Origin: Antedon bifida
Taxonomy: Eukaryota; Echinodermata; Crinoidea; Comatulida; Antedonidae
Direction of reading: 5' to 3'
Assembly: GCA_963402885.1 (NCBI GenBank)
Contig: OY727100.1
Coordinates: forward strand, 14,849,395 to 14,913,394
Length of the DNA stretch: 64,000 nt
Shown here: one piece after another, positions 33,230 to 44,400 of the stretch
How the letters are laid out: each line of letters begins with the position of its first letter
Numbering within the stretch: the stretch's first letter is position 1
Position numbers and translations under genes: made by a program
The notes under the pieces: model-generated
Database searches by the model: none
What the model was told of the DNA's origin: nothing
The model's input: only the letters and a program-made list of their open reading frames with translations

Positions 33230-33519
33230 CGACCGACCGACATAGTGAGCTATAGAGTTGGCCCTGGGGGTTGCACTTTGGGCGGACGCAGGGCCGGTGT
33301 TGCCCCAAATGCCCGGGCAACACCCTTAATTTCATACTAAATGTTTTTTCTGCCACTAAATTAAAATTTAGATCACATTAATAACGATTAACGTTAATTG
33401 AGGCCTTAATATGTAAATTGACAAACTGCAGCATAAAATTAACCAGCAGTCAACAATACCGGTCAGTGTATTTTTAGTCGTGTGGACGCGACTCTATAGT
33501 TCACTATGTCGGTCGGTCG
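33230..33519. repeat. Inverted repeat, possible small transposon
   Basis: ACCGACCGACCGACATAGTG at 33230 and its inverse at 33500-33519; arms of 30 bp with one mismatch, about 230 bp apart. Present only upstream of copy 2, so inserted after the duplication. No target duplication recognised. Confidence 0.7.
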
Positions 33520-34121
33520 GTCTGTCGGTCCGGTATCACTATGCGTTTTATCGCTTTCTGACCTTATCTTGATATCGGTTTAATCTAGCTAAGTCAATTT
33601 TTCACAGTATATTCCTTATGGCCAGGAATCGATGTGGTTATGTTTTCATGGTGCGCAATAAAAAATTACGCGGTCTACGCACGATTTAACGAAATCACGT
33701 TTGTAATCATATCTTCACAACCATGAATCACAATTAAATAAAATAATTAATTAGAATAATTATGACATAATATGGCACATAATAGAGGGCGCTATATGAG
33801 CATGCAGAGAGATTAAATAATATGTGTAAACAGCGTTTACCAAACGAAATGTTGGAGCCCTCGGTTAGAGGTCTTTCAAGAACATGTTTTTTTCAATAGT
33901 TGAGAGATGATGATGATTTCTGCCTTAATTGGATAGGAAAAAAATAATAAATATAAAACCCCCTTAAAATATTCTTGCGACCGCCCCTTTCATGTTGTTT
34001 TTAAAAATAACATATGCTATATTTAGGTTTACTGACTGCGTAAACAAATTTATCTTTAAAAACAGAAATGGAATAGGCTATAATACACACTGTATTGTAT
34101 TGAAAGCATCCCACAGCCAAG

Positions 34122-37100
34122 ATGGGGATCAAAGGTTTAACAACGTTTCTTGATGAGCATCGTTTTCTAACAGAAACCTGCAGTCTTCAAGATACCAAGT
34201 TAGTTATAGATGGCTACAGTTTGTTGTATCATCTGTATCTAAATGCTGAGCTGGATATGAAACATGGTGGAGAGAACCTCGTCTTTTACGGCGTATGCCA
34301 AACATTTATGGCAAACCTCGGAAAATGTGGGATTGAGCCGTTTATCCTTATGGATGGTGCCTTAGATCCCGATGGAAAGAAGTTCAGTACCATGAAGGAC
34401 AGACATAAGGATCGTGTACGTATGGCTCTTTCACTCGCTGCAGGTGGTCAGGGTGTTGTACTCCCGGTCTTTGCAATTGATGTCTTTCGTCAAGCACTAA
34501 CAGATAGTGGGGTAAACTATGCACAGTGTGATTTTGAAGCAGACAGTGAAATCTCTGCTTTAGCAAATGCTTACCAATGTCCAGTTCTTTCGAATGACAG
34601 CGATTTCTATGTAACAGACCTTACTGGTGGTTTTATCAACTTGAAAGGATTTAACTTTCATCAGCTACAACACACCTCACAATTCAAAAGCAGTTTTCTG
34701 ACATGCAAAATCTTCCACGTTGATAGATTCTGTAAGCATTTTAAACTGAAGAAGAGTTTACTCCCCCTCTTTGGAACACTGCAAGGCAATGATTATATTG
34801 ATCATTTTGTAGGTATGAAACTGAAAGAGTTGATACATTGGCTTGCTGCTTTTGACTCACCAGATGATGCTATAGAAGCTTCTTTAAAGCTTGAACACCA
34901 CCAGCATACAGACAAGTTACAAAATAAAATACAAACATCAATGGAAATGTACACTGTAAATAGTACATCAGAATATGCTACATACTTTGAAACCCAAGAA
35001 ATAAATCAAGAAGAGTGCCTCCTGTGGCAGAATTATGATCTTCCACTCTGGTTCATTACAGAGTTCCGTAGTTGGTCACTTCCATCAGATTCACTTGATG
35101 CACAGCTGATGAAAAAATGCTTTCTGCCGAACTTTATTGAGAACTCACATCACGCAAGTTCAAATATAATTAGCTTGCCAATAAGACAAATGATCTATGG
35201 TTTTATTCATGAGAATGACTGCAGTGAAAACCCTACAATTGACGAGTACGACAGACAAGGTGGGGAAGTTAATTGTACACAGGTTTCTCCAAAATATTGT
35301 GCATTCAGCATTCACAATATTCGAGAACTTGACAAAACACAGAGCAAGCAATTGTTTATGGATTGTTTAATGTTAAATTCAGAAGATCTGCACAACATAA
35401 AAAGAGAATTCCAAGTCCCAATTGCTTCTATTTTGTACTGGATAAAACATGCAAAACCGGATGTAGGCTGGAGGCACATTCTTGCTTTGCTTCTTGGATT
35501 GGTAAAAAGCAGTGCCATAAAACAGTTACATGACCAGCAGTTCAAACAAGGCTACGGAGAAGATAGTAATAACTGGATACAAAATAGATTTAGTGAAACA
35601 CGAGTGAAATTTATGCAGAGAGAAGGGAATTTTGATTTGAACGCCAGCAACATGTTCGCCCAATGGCAGAGTGTCTTGAAGTATATTTCACATTTGAATG
35701 CTTTCTTATCAAATCCCTTTTCAACAAATGATGTGTCTGTATTGTACAATGGATCATTTTTACACCAGATCTATAACTGTCTTAAAACATTTCAAAACCC
35801 AGAAAAGGCACTTGAATTTGTAAATAACAGCAAGGTTCTTGAGGATGAGTTTCAATTATTGTCTTTTATGTATTACACTGTGGTGGAGCATTCTAATTCT
35901 GGATATGGCATTAACATAGATTCAAAAAATGCAGAAGAAACTGAATGTCTCGACAAACAAAAAGAAGGTGCTAGAGAAAACCTATGGGCTACAAGAAGAG
36001 TTAACAGTCAATTTAATAGCCTGCCAGGTGACTATGGCTCTCAAGCTAATAGATCCAGAATAAACAAAGATGGTATATGGGGATCAAGAAATACTGAAGA
36101 AGGGCATGAATCTATCAGAGAATCACCAAGAACAACACATAATATTGGTTATAAAAGACAGGATATGACACAGGAAGTAAACCTATGGGCTGCAAGAAGA
36201 GTTAACAGTCAATTTAGTAGCATGCAAGGTGACTATGGCTCTCAAGCTAATAGATCCAGAATAAACAAAGATGGTATATGGGGATCAAGTGCTAAAGAAG
36301 GAAATGAATCTATCAGAGAATCACCAAGAACAGCACATAATAATGGTAATAAAAGACAGGATATGACACAGGAAGTAAACCTATGGGCTGCAAGAAGAGT
36401 TAACAGTCAATCTAATAGCCTGCCCGGTGACTATGGCTCTCAAGCTAATAGATCCAGAATTAACAAAGATGGTATATGGGGATCAAGTGCTGAAGAAGGG
36501 CATGAATCTATCAGAGAATCACCAAGAACAACACACAATATTGGTAATAAAAGACAGGATATGACACAGAAAGTAAACACTTTAATAAACAGAGTGGTTG
36601 TTGTCCAGGAAATCAAAGTGGTGCCAAGGGTGGTGGTGGTGCAAAAGGGCACACATAGGGTTATGAACAAAGGTGGAGGTTCAGGGGTTGGTGGAAGAAC
36701 TTCACAAAATAGTGGAAAAGCTGACACAGGTGGTAGAGGAAGGATTGCTAGTGGAGGTCATGGAAGAGCCAGTGGAGGTGGAAGGGATACCAGTGGTGGT
36801 CATGGAAGGGGTGCAAGTAAAAGTGGTGAAAAGATAGCCAGTGGAGGTCACGGAAGAGGTTCCAATAGTGGTGGAAGGGGTGCCAGTGGAGGAGGAAAGG
36901 GTGCCAGTGGAGGGGGAAGGGGTGGAGGAATGGGTGCCAGTGGAGGGGGAAGGGGTGCCAGTGGAGGAGGAAGGGGTGGAGGAATGGGTGCCAGTGGAGG
37001 AGGAAGGGGTGGAGGTGGTGGTGGAAAGGGTGCCAGTGGTGTTGGAAGTGGTGGATGTGGAAGGGGTGGAGGTGGTGGAAAGGGTGCTAGTGGTGGTGGA

Positions 37101-37340
37101 AGGGGTGCAAGTGGTGGTGGAAGGGGTGCAAGTGGTGGTGGAAGGGGTAGAGGTGAAGGAAAGGGTGCCAGTGGAGGAGGTGGAAGGGGCGGGAGTGCCA
37201 GTAGAGGAGGTGGAAGGGGCGGGAGTGCCAGTAGAGGAGGTGGAAGGGGCGGAAGTGCCAGTAGAGGAGGTGGAAGGGGTGGGAGTGCCAGTAGAGGAGG
37301 TGGAAGGGGCAGGAGTGCCAGTAGAGGGCGAGGAAAATGA
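34122..37340 (+). CDS. Asteroid homolog 1-like nuclease, copy 2
   Basis: 1072 residues, single exon. Its first 600 residues are close to copy 1 (roughly 95 % over the first 270 by my count), with the same XPG/FEN1 acids: Asp30, Asp78, Glu139, Asp141, Asp159, Asp161. The tail differs: three tandem modules of about 66 residues (each with NLWA-RRVNSQ, GDYGSQANRSRINKDGIWGS, ESIRESPRT), then a short Val-rich stretch (36585-36650) that looks like a Gly repeat read out of frame, then Gly-rich repeats ending in five GGSASRGGGR-type units. No stops or other damage, so it is probably functional. FANCA lies tail-to-tail downstream; AATAAA at 37378-37383. It should act on DNA like copy 1 but with a different tail. 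Confidence 0.9.
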   Translation: MGIKGLTTFLDEHRFLTETCSLQDTKLVIDGYSLLYHLYLNAELDMKHGGENLVFYGVCQTFMANLGKCGIEPFILMDGALDPDGKKFSTMKDRHKDRVRMALSLAAGGQGVVLPVFAIDVFRQALTDSGVNYAQCDFEADSEISALANAYQCPVLSNDSDFYVTDLTGGFINLKGFNFHQLQHTSQFKSSFLTCKIFHVDRFCKHFKLKKSLLPLFGTLQGNDYIDHFVGMKLKELIHWLAAFDSPDDAIEASLKLEHHQHTDKLQNKIQTSMEMYTVNSTSEYATYFETQEINQEECLLWQNYDLPLWFITEFRSWSLPSDSLDAQLMKKCFLPNFIENSHHASSNIISLPIRQMIYGFIHENDCSENPTIDEYDRQGGEVNCTQVSPKYCAFSIHNIRELDKTQSKQLFMDCLMLNSEDLHNIKREFQVPIASILYWIKHAKPDVGWRHILALLLGLVKSSAIKQLHDQQFKQGYGEDSNNWIQNRFSETRVKFMQREGNFDLNASNMFAQWQSVLKYISHLNAFLSNPFSTNDVSVLYNGSFLHQIYNCLKTFQNPEKALEFVNNSKVLEDEFQLLSFMYYTVVEHSNSGYGINIDSKNAEETECLDKQKEGARENLWATRRVNSQFNSLPGDYGSQANRSRINKDGIWGSRNTEEGHESIRESPRTTHNIGYKRQDMTQEVNLWAARRVNSQFSSMQGDYGSQANRSRINKDGIWGSSAKEGNESIRESPRTAHNNGNKRQDMTQEVNLWAARRVNSQSNSLPGDYGSQANRSRINKDGIWGSSAEEGHESIRESPRTTHNIGNKRQDMTQKVNTLINRVVVVQEIKVVPRVVVVQKGTHRVMNKGGGSGVGGRTSQNSGKADTGGRGRIASGGHGRASGGGRDTSGGHGRGASKSGEKIASGGHGRGSNSGGRGASGGGKGASGGGRGGGMGASGGGRGASGGGRGGGMGASGGGRGGGGGGKGASGVGSGGCGRGGGGGKGASGGGRGASGGGRGASGGGRGRGEGKGASGGGGRGGSASRGGGRGGSASRGGGRGGSASRGGGRGGSASRGGGRGRSASRGRGK
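35974..36578 (+). repeat. Three tandem 198-204 bp coding repeats in copy 2
   Basis: Units start near 35974, 36179 and 36379, each with AACCTATGGGCT(A/G)CAAGA and a shared TCTCAAGCTAATAGATCCAG. They are in frame and absent from copy 1. Confidence 0.93.
36680..37337 (+). repeat. Coding Gly-rich minisatellite (copy 2 tail)
   Basis: Tandem GGTGGAAGGGGTGCCAGTGG-type units; the last 150 bp are five nearly identical 30-bp units (GGAGTGCCAGTAGAGGAGGT). Copy number is likely to vary between individuals. Confidence 0.9.
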
Positions 37341-38418
37341 TTTTACAGATATCTTTACACTTTACATTACCAACAAAAATAAAGAGCTTATTGTTGTTCT
37401 AGTAAATGAATTGAAGTAAATACTTTATTTTTTTAGTTCAATTAATATTCAATACTTTATACAGTACTCAATGATTGAATAAATGATTAGGTAAAGATGT
37501 ATGCAAACTACTTTTTTCTCTCCCTGTTACTGTATCTGAAAATGTTTTGAATGATATTATGTAAATAAATTGAATTTGTTTTATTTGATTATAAATAGGA
37601 TTACTGTACAGTATTGTGTTTTCGTGCCGCTCCTTTAGGTAGTAATCCCCTAGAGAACAGAGTCAGAAGAAACAGTTACCAAGCAGTAGATTATTGTTTA
37701 CTACGACTGAAACAATTTGGAAACTCGGACTGGGAGAAGAGAGTCTACGAGATATATGCAGACACTTAGTCTAGTCTAGTCTGTAAGACTGGCTGTCAAC
37801 GTAGGCATTTATCATTGAATATGAGTCGCTCCTTCTTAATAAATAATTTTGGTGAATGGTGTATATCCTAGGTGTGTATAGATGAAGAATTGCTTGATTA
37901 TAAGTGAGTATGGTACATAAGTGAGTAAGGTAGCAGCTGTACTATAACATTATTTAATGACAAAAAAACGATTAAACCAGTCGAGCGGCATTTTTTGTAA
38001 GAAATATTTCTTGTTATATGTATTTGCTCATTGTGAAAAGGTGTAATATAGTATATATCCAAAACTTGCATCCCAACATGCTTTTCATAAAACCTCTGCT
38101 CATTGAGACAGGGTTAATTAATAATAATGTATTCATTAATATAGTGCGAATTCTATATACATAATATGTTTATGTTCAAATGATGTTTTCACATTATTAC
38201 CCAGTAAAAACCTACTACAGTATTTGGTCTGGAAGTCTTTAAAAAAAAAGTCCATTACGATTAAGTGTTGTGTCGGCTAACACAAATCAATTAAGATTAA
38301 ACAGTTTTTGAAAGAATATCTTTATTCAAAGGATTATTCTTTTCTAATACATTACAATGTAAAATTATAAATGTAACAACAATTTAATATAATTTTTACC
38401 TCACACAGTAACAATTTA
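37341..38418. other. Tail-to-tail spacer between ASTE1 copy 2 and FANCA
   Basis: Contains the probable poly(A) signal of copy 2 at 37378-37383 and the 3' untranslated sequence of FANCA. 37420-38418 is partly homologous to 30850-31270, the same flank after copy 1. No other gene seen. Confidence 0.6.
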
Positions 38419-41400
38419 CTATGATAGTAATTTCACAATTTCACTTTGAATCTCTGGTGTTGCATTCTTAAGAATTTCTGGATTCAAACTCTGCAGTATA
38501 TGATGATGACTCTTTGATATTAAATCTTTGACAAACTTGAAGCAACTGGTCATGAAATTCAAGGAGATCCCCTAAGGATAAATAGAATTATGACAGAATA
38601 GTTTTAAATATGCGCAAATGTTTACTCTCAATTTTCATTCTTTATATTTTATGTTAAATCTAAAATACACTTTAATATTAAGTTAAATAAGTGTCAATGC
38701 ATACTGCAAAAAAGAGTTACAGCACTACAGAATGTATCTTACTTTAGCTGCATTGAAAAGGCCTTGATTCACATTGGTGTATAGCTTCACTAATTTGTGA
38801 TGTTGGACCAGTACAGTTTGAAGAACACATGGCTTATTTACCTGATCCTTCCAAAATGATGTCGATCCATTCAAATAAACTCTGCAAAAGATTGTCTGTA
38901 ATTAATAAGGAGCTAGGAAGTCATTGCATGATAGGACTTCCCACACTTCCTCTGCATAGTTTTGGCAGATTCTAGGTTCATGTGAGACAACATGCATGAC
39001 TTTCAGATCCTTAGTTGTTGCAAATCTAAAGCTTCCGATTATGCACTATAGAAATTAGTAGAGTGAGGCAGGACTGGAATGGTAAGCGATAGGACTGGCA
39101 TTTGAGAAGGTATGAGTTGTAAGAGAGAGCTGCCTATTATATAACCTGTTGTATGTCATCTTGTGTAGGCCTACTGTCTTGACCTGGAGCAGGTTTATAT
39201 TACAACACTTTTGAACTTGTTAATGGTCTACTACTCAAAATAGGTCTCAACGTGTGCTGTACTGTGGATATGTAGATGCTTTACTATATCAGTTCCAGAC
39301 AATATTTAAAGCATACATTGAAACAACAATTCTACCCTAAATCATACGCAAGTTGTACTACCATATAGGAAGCTGGTGAGATAAGTTAAAATTATTTCTA
39401 GACTAATAATTTACCTGAATAATGCAATCGGCATAAGCTGTACAACAGTCTGTGGTGCAACACAAGTTTCAAGAATAGAATCCTCTAAAATCAAACAATT
39501 GAAACAATTCATTGATTAGCTTTATGGAATTATTCTACTGCAGTTACTGCAGTACTGTATCTCTACATTTTGTTTACTCTTAAACCTGTTTATTATTATT
39601 TAGCAAACTGCCTCAAACAAGCTAAAGTCATTGCAGTAAAAAAGTTTTTTAATTGCATAATTTACCTGTAAGTATTTTCATACTCTCGAGATGAATTTCC
39701 AGAATATTTTGTGCAAGTTGTAGAGAGGATGAAACTAACCCTCCATTAAAAATGGAATGTGCCACATCAGCAATTGATAGTTCAAATAAATACTGTAAAA
39801 CCTAGAATAGCAATTAAACCAATAATGGTGAAGTGATTAGTAGTATTTGGAAACACACACAAGTGGTATGTTAGTGTTTGGATGCTCAAGGAATAAACAT
39901 TTGGTCACTGTAGGCCAACAAACAGTCTAGGGGAGCGCACAACACTTAGTTTTACTCATAGTGCGAACTCATGGCCAGGGGAGTTAGGCTATTTAGGCCT
40001 ATTTAATTAATTGAAAAGGACACACAGGAAAAACAGGGTTTTCTGCAAACAACCTGCTATGGCTTTGTAGTGTTTAGACTATAAAAAGTGTGCGCTATGG
40101 GCTTTACTTATGTTTATTAAAAGTAAGGCTTCTTCAAAGACAGTATTTTGACAATAGTATCCAGCCAAATCTGTATGCAGTACATTTCACACCTTTTTTG
40201 AGTTCAAAAGTCTGTGTAACTGTTTATAAAGATTATGTTTCTTTAGTGAAAATAATGCTACACTAAGCAACCACAGATCTTGATCTTGAGATAGCGTAAA
40301 CTGTAGAGGGCGTGAATCAGACGATACTGCTTCAGCTGCATGATCTTGCAAAAAACTGAAATTCTTTAACAGTTCCGACAAATTCTGTGACTTGGAAAAC
40401 TTTGGAAGCTTCTTGGAATGTACCTAAAAATTAAAACTATGTTTTTTAAAATTGCAATTTTAAATACTTATACATATAAAAATGATAAACTTGAGCAAAT
40501 TTAGATGTCCAAACCTTCTGGATCTGGCAACTAAATTCCATAAAAAGTCAAATGTACAAACTTACCAATAATGAAGACATTAATAAAGGACATTCCTTCT
40601 TTAGTTGAAGTATGCAGGTAGAATTTAAATGACAAAGCACCTGGAATATATTCAAAATATTTAAGTATTAGTACTATAATTAATGGTTCTTTGAAACTGT
40701 ATGATTAGCCTGTGATAGACTATCCTGTTATTTACATTTACTTACCCGTGCAAAATATAATGTCATATGAAGAGGAAGAGAACATGTAGTTTCCATCAGA
40801 TTTTGCCCCTGTCAAAACAAAATCACAAAAAATGGTAGAATAAGAAAACTTTTTACAAAGCTAATGTCAATTGGTTACAAGAGTTGCTTTTGATTCATTG
40901 TGCGCATGCAGGGAGAGTTGGGATGCTTTCTCACTCAACACCTCAACACAACAACAGCAAAAGCTCCCTATTATAATATTTCTCCTTGTCTTACAAATAA
41001 GTCTGTCTGAAAGAACTATTATAATTGTAAAAAGGCTTGTGTGTACTTCTGTCCTAAAAAGTCCAAACAATCATAAAAAACATGATTTAGATTAAACTTA
41101 CTAAGTGGATGTTTATAAAGTTATTGAAAGCTTTCAAGGTATTTGAAGCAGGCGGACAGCCAGGTGTGTTGGTCACCAGTAAGTGAGCTGGCAGGCTGGT
41201 AACAATATTCATAATGCAGGCAACTTCAAGAGGGTCATTCCCATTGTTTCCCAATCTTTTCTGAATTGCAGCCATCATCCAGCCTAAATTGTCAGCAGGT
41301 TTTACAAATCTACTGGAAACAAATGTCTGGCACACTTCCTGAAGTAGTTGTAGAATTTCACCTTGGCTGCCATTTTGACTTGTTGCACTTTTGGATTTCT

Positions 41401-44400
41401 CTCGAAGATGATGGATGCATCCATTATGGACATACAGACCTGATTGAACTCCATAGTTCTTACTGTATTCGACTAGTTCAGTGAAAATCAATGAACATAT
41501 TTCAGTATCACCACCAAACTGTTCGTTTACAACCCATCTGTAGTATTCTTTTCGTTCAAGATATGAGATGCAGTCAAGGTGAGGCTGTACAGATAGCTCA
41601 TTACATATCCACTGACTTAACGCAAACTTTATTGAGTGTCTTCCAACATATTCTTTAAAATCATGTGATAAAAACAGCTGTTCAATTTCATCATCAGTAG
41701 TATTTTCATTTGCATATCTTAACTCTGGGTACAGTCTTGGTACTAGATATAAAAACTTTTCAATTAAAACATCCGGAAGACAACATTGTGTTGAGAGTCC
41801 ACTTAATTTATTTAGATCCAATAAATACCGAATCATTGTCGAGGAAAGCTGCAACATAAATTTCATCTTATCACCTGTGTTGGTGCTGAGTAGTCTGGTT
41901 AAAACCGGAAGAAACTGGTCGCAACTGGAATCACTACTCTTTCCATGAACTGTTATGGTTACCAGAGGAAGAAAATCCTGTTTCAGATGAATATGAACTA
42001 ACAGAATAGACATAGGACCAATATGTGATTTCTGTAGTTGACTCTCCTGATGTGTTAGTACTATACATAGTCTTATCATCAATGATTTTAGAACTAGTTG
42101 AAACTGGCTTAGCATCGATACAAAATTGTCTGCCCAATGCACAGTCACTTCAGGTCTCTGCATGCAGGCTTTACAAAAACCATTTAATAGTACCTCTGTC
42201 GTCTGAAAAACATTAGATTTATAAGAACCAGGATGTTATAATATGGTTCAATATATCAAATACATAAATTAAAATGTATGTTTTCTCCTAAGGGAGGTGA
42301 ATAAATTTGATTTGAATTGTATAACCAGACCTTTGCGGGGACTGTGGTTCCTATGTTCATTTAACAAAACTGTCGGAGACAAATACATAAATTATAAAAA
42401 ATGAATGACATTTATTAGTATCTACAAGTTTGAAATTACCTCAACTTGAAGTTGTGTCAGTGAAGGCGCTTGCAAGTCAAGGGTCAAAAGTTCATCTGCA
42501 GTTGAAAGGTCAGAAGGTGTGAATTCACTACAGAGAACAGTTTGAAGTCTTTCTGATATGATTGCAAGATGACGGTTAAAACCTGTAGAACAAAAAAGCG
42601 CACATATAATAAAAATCTGCCTAATCTCTACTACCACTAATTCTAGAAGCAATTCAACCAAGCCTATAAATCAACTAATATCATCTACTTCAAAAGCCTC
42701 TGTCATTCAGCAGCATGGTAATGGATATGAGCGCTCAGTGGCTAAATCCAGGGACTTCAGAGCTTAAGCATCCCCAATACAACTACCCAGCGTTGGAGTG
42801 CTTTGCCCTCTGTGTTACACCACCGCTGGCATCATTCACACCTTTAACATCATTTAAACCCATTATTAACAATAGCATAACTTACAATTAATTCAAATTA
42901 ATCAAATTGACTTACTTTCTTTATTTGTTTCAAATTCATTGACAGCTTTTACTAAATTGTCCAAACTTTGTTTAAGTGCATCCATAGGCTCAAACATTTC
43001 ACAGTCATCCTCCTCCATATCTATACCTAAAAAAGAACAAAAACGTAATAATTTGAATTTATCATTCCTCTATCTACAGGATTATCATCTTCTCTGCTGA
43101 CACCTCATATTTAATTATTTTAAAATATGTTAAGAATGCAAACGAGAGTCAATATTAGCTATTTCTGTAGATAATAAAAATGCATACATTACTGTTTTTC
43201 ATAAATTGGACTTATGTACATTAATCAGGACAGTTCTAACAAATGTGCTCTAGTCATTGTAGAATGTGACGGTAATACTTGTAAAATTAGATTTTGATTT
43301 TTAGAAGAAACGAACATAACAGTACCTTCCAGTAGAGAATTAAGTTCCTTATCACAAGCCTTTTTATACTTTTCCATCATTTTAACTGGAATCTTTCCTA
43401 GACTTCAATTAAAAACAGAAAAAATTAAATTAGATAGTGGCCAATTTAAATTTATTCAGAAAATTAGATGAAAAAAAAAATCCCAGAATGAATGAGGGCA
43501 CATACAATTTTTTTTTTCAAGTTAACTGAAACAATATCTGACAACAAAAAAGAAGAACTACTTTACTCTTTCAACATTTCTATTAATTTCATCCTCGAAT
43601 CTGGAACATCCGGTAACTGGAATAAAAATATAATTTTTAGAAGGTTGTATCCAACACACTATACAAACATTATGTAATATAAGTCAATAAATACGCTATA
43701 CAATTTGAAACAGTTAAAGATGTATTGTCCCCCTGAAAAAATAATTCTTAACAAAATTTTTGTTGAATATGTCATTTCAATGTAACATAATAGGGATCCA
43801 CTTTGACAAAAAATTGGATCGAAAAAAATGTATTTACCTGAAAAAACTGTAATTTAAAGCAAAAAATGGTCAAATTGGCTGCCAGCCAATGAATTTTTGG
43901 TTGAATTTGAACATTTATTTTGTCAATTTATAAGTGAAAACATTATTTTTTTTCTATTGAAGTGATTAACTTTATTAAAACTACAAAATAACATATTCAA
44001 AGTCTGATTTAATTAATCTTCATTTTTCATGTTTTTGGGGGACAATACATCTTTAACAGTATAAACAACAAAAATCCTTTACCATTCGTGGAGTTAACAG
44101 AACTGGTAGAAACCGACCCATAAAATAGGGGTACTTGAAAATGCTACCAAGAATAAACATAATGACTAATATCAATTAACATATACAAACAATTAAAACG
44201 TGTTCATGAACGTCGTGGGGTGACAAAAATGAGAAACAGAAAGCTATCAACAAAAACATACAATTACCTTGCTTGAATAATACTATGAGGAATCTGATTG
44301 GTGGCCTCGAACACGCCAATGGCTTGTTCAACATCTGCCTCGGCTTGTTTGTGTAACTGTAAAATAGTTGTATATTATTGACATTTCGAGTTTACCTATT

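Larger units (their letters stand above)
30654..34121. other. Spacer between the ASTE1 copies, with FANCA exon relic and duplicated promoter
   Basis: 30654-31340 is the duplicated 3' flank (homologous to 37420-38541), ending with a relic of the last FANCA exon. 31341-32668 is unique and without a gene. 32669-34121 is the duplicated upstream region of copy 2, enlarged by insertions. It keeps a CACGTG E-box at 32921-32926 and holds an inverted repeat at 33230-33519. Confidence 0.65.

Noticed and set aside
36841..37419. 192-residue Val/Glu-rich frame overlapping ASTE1 copy 2
   Set aside because: Alternative frame of the Gly-rich minisatellite, no independent start context.
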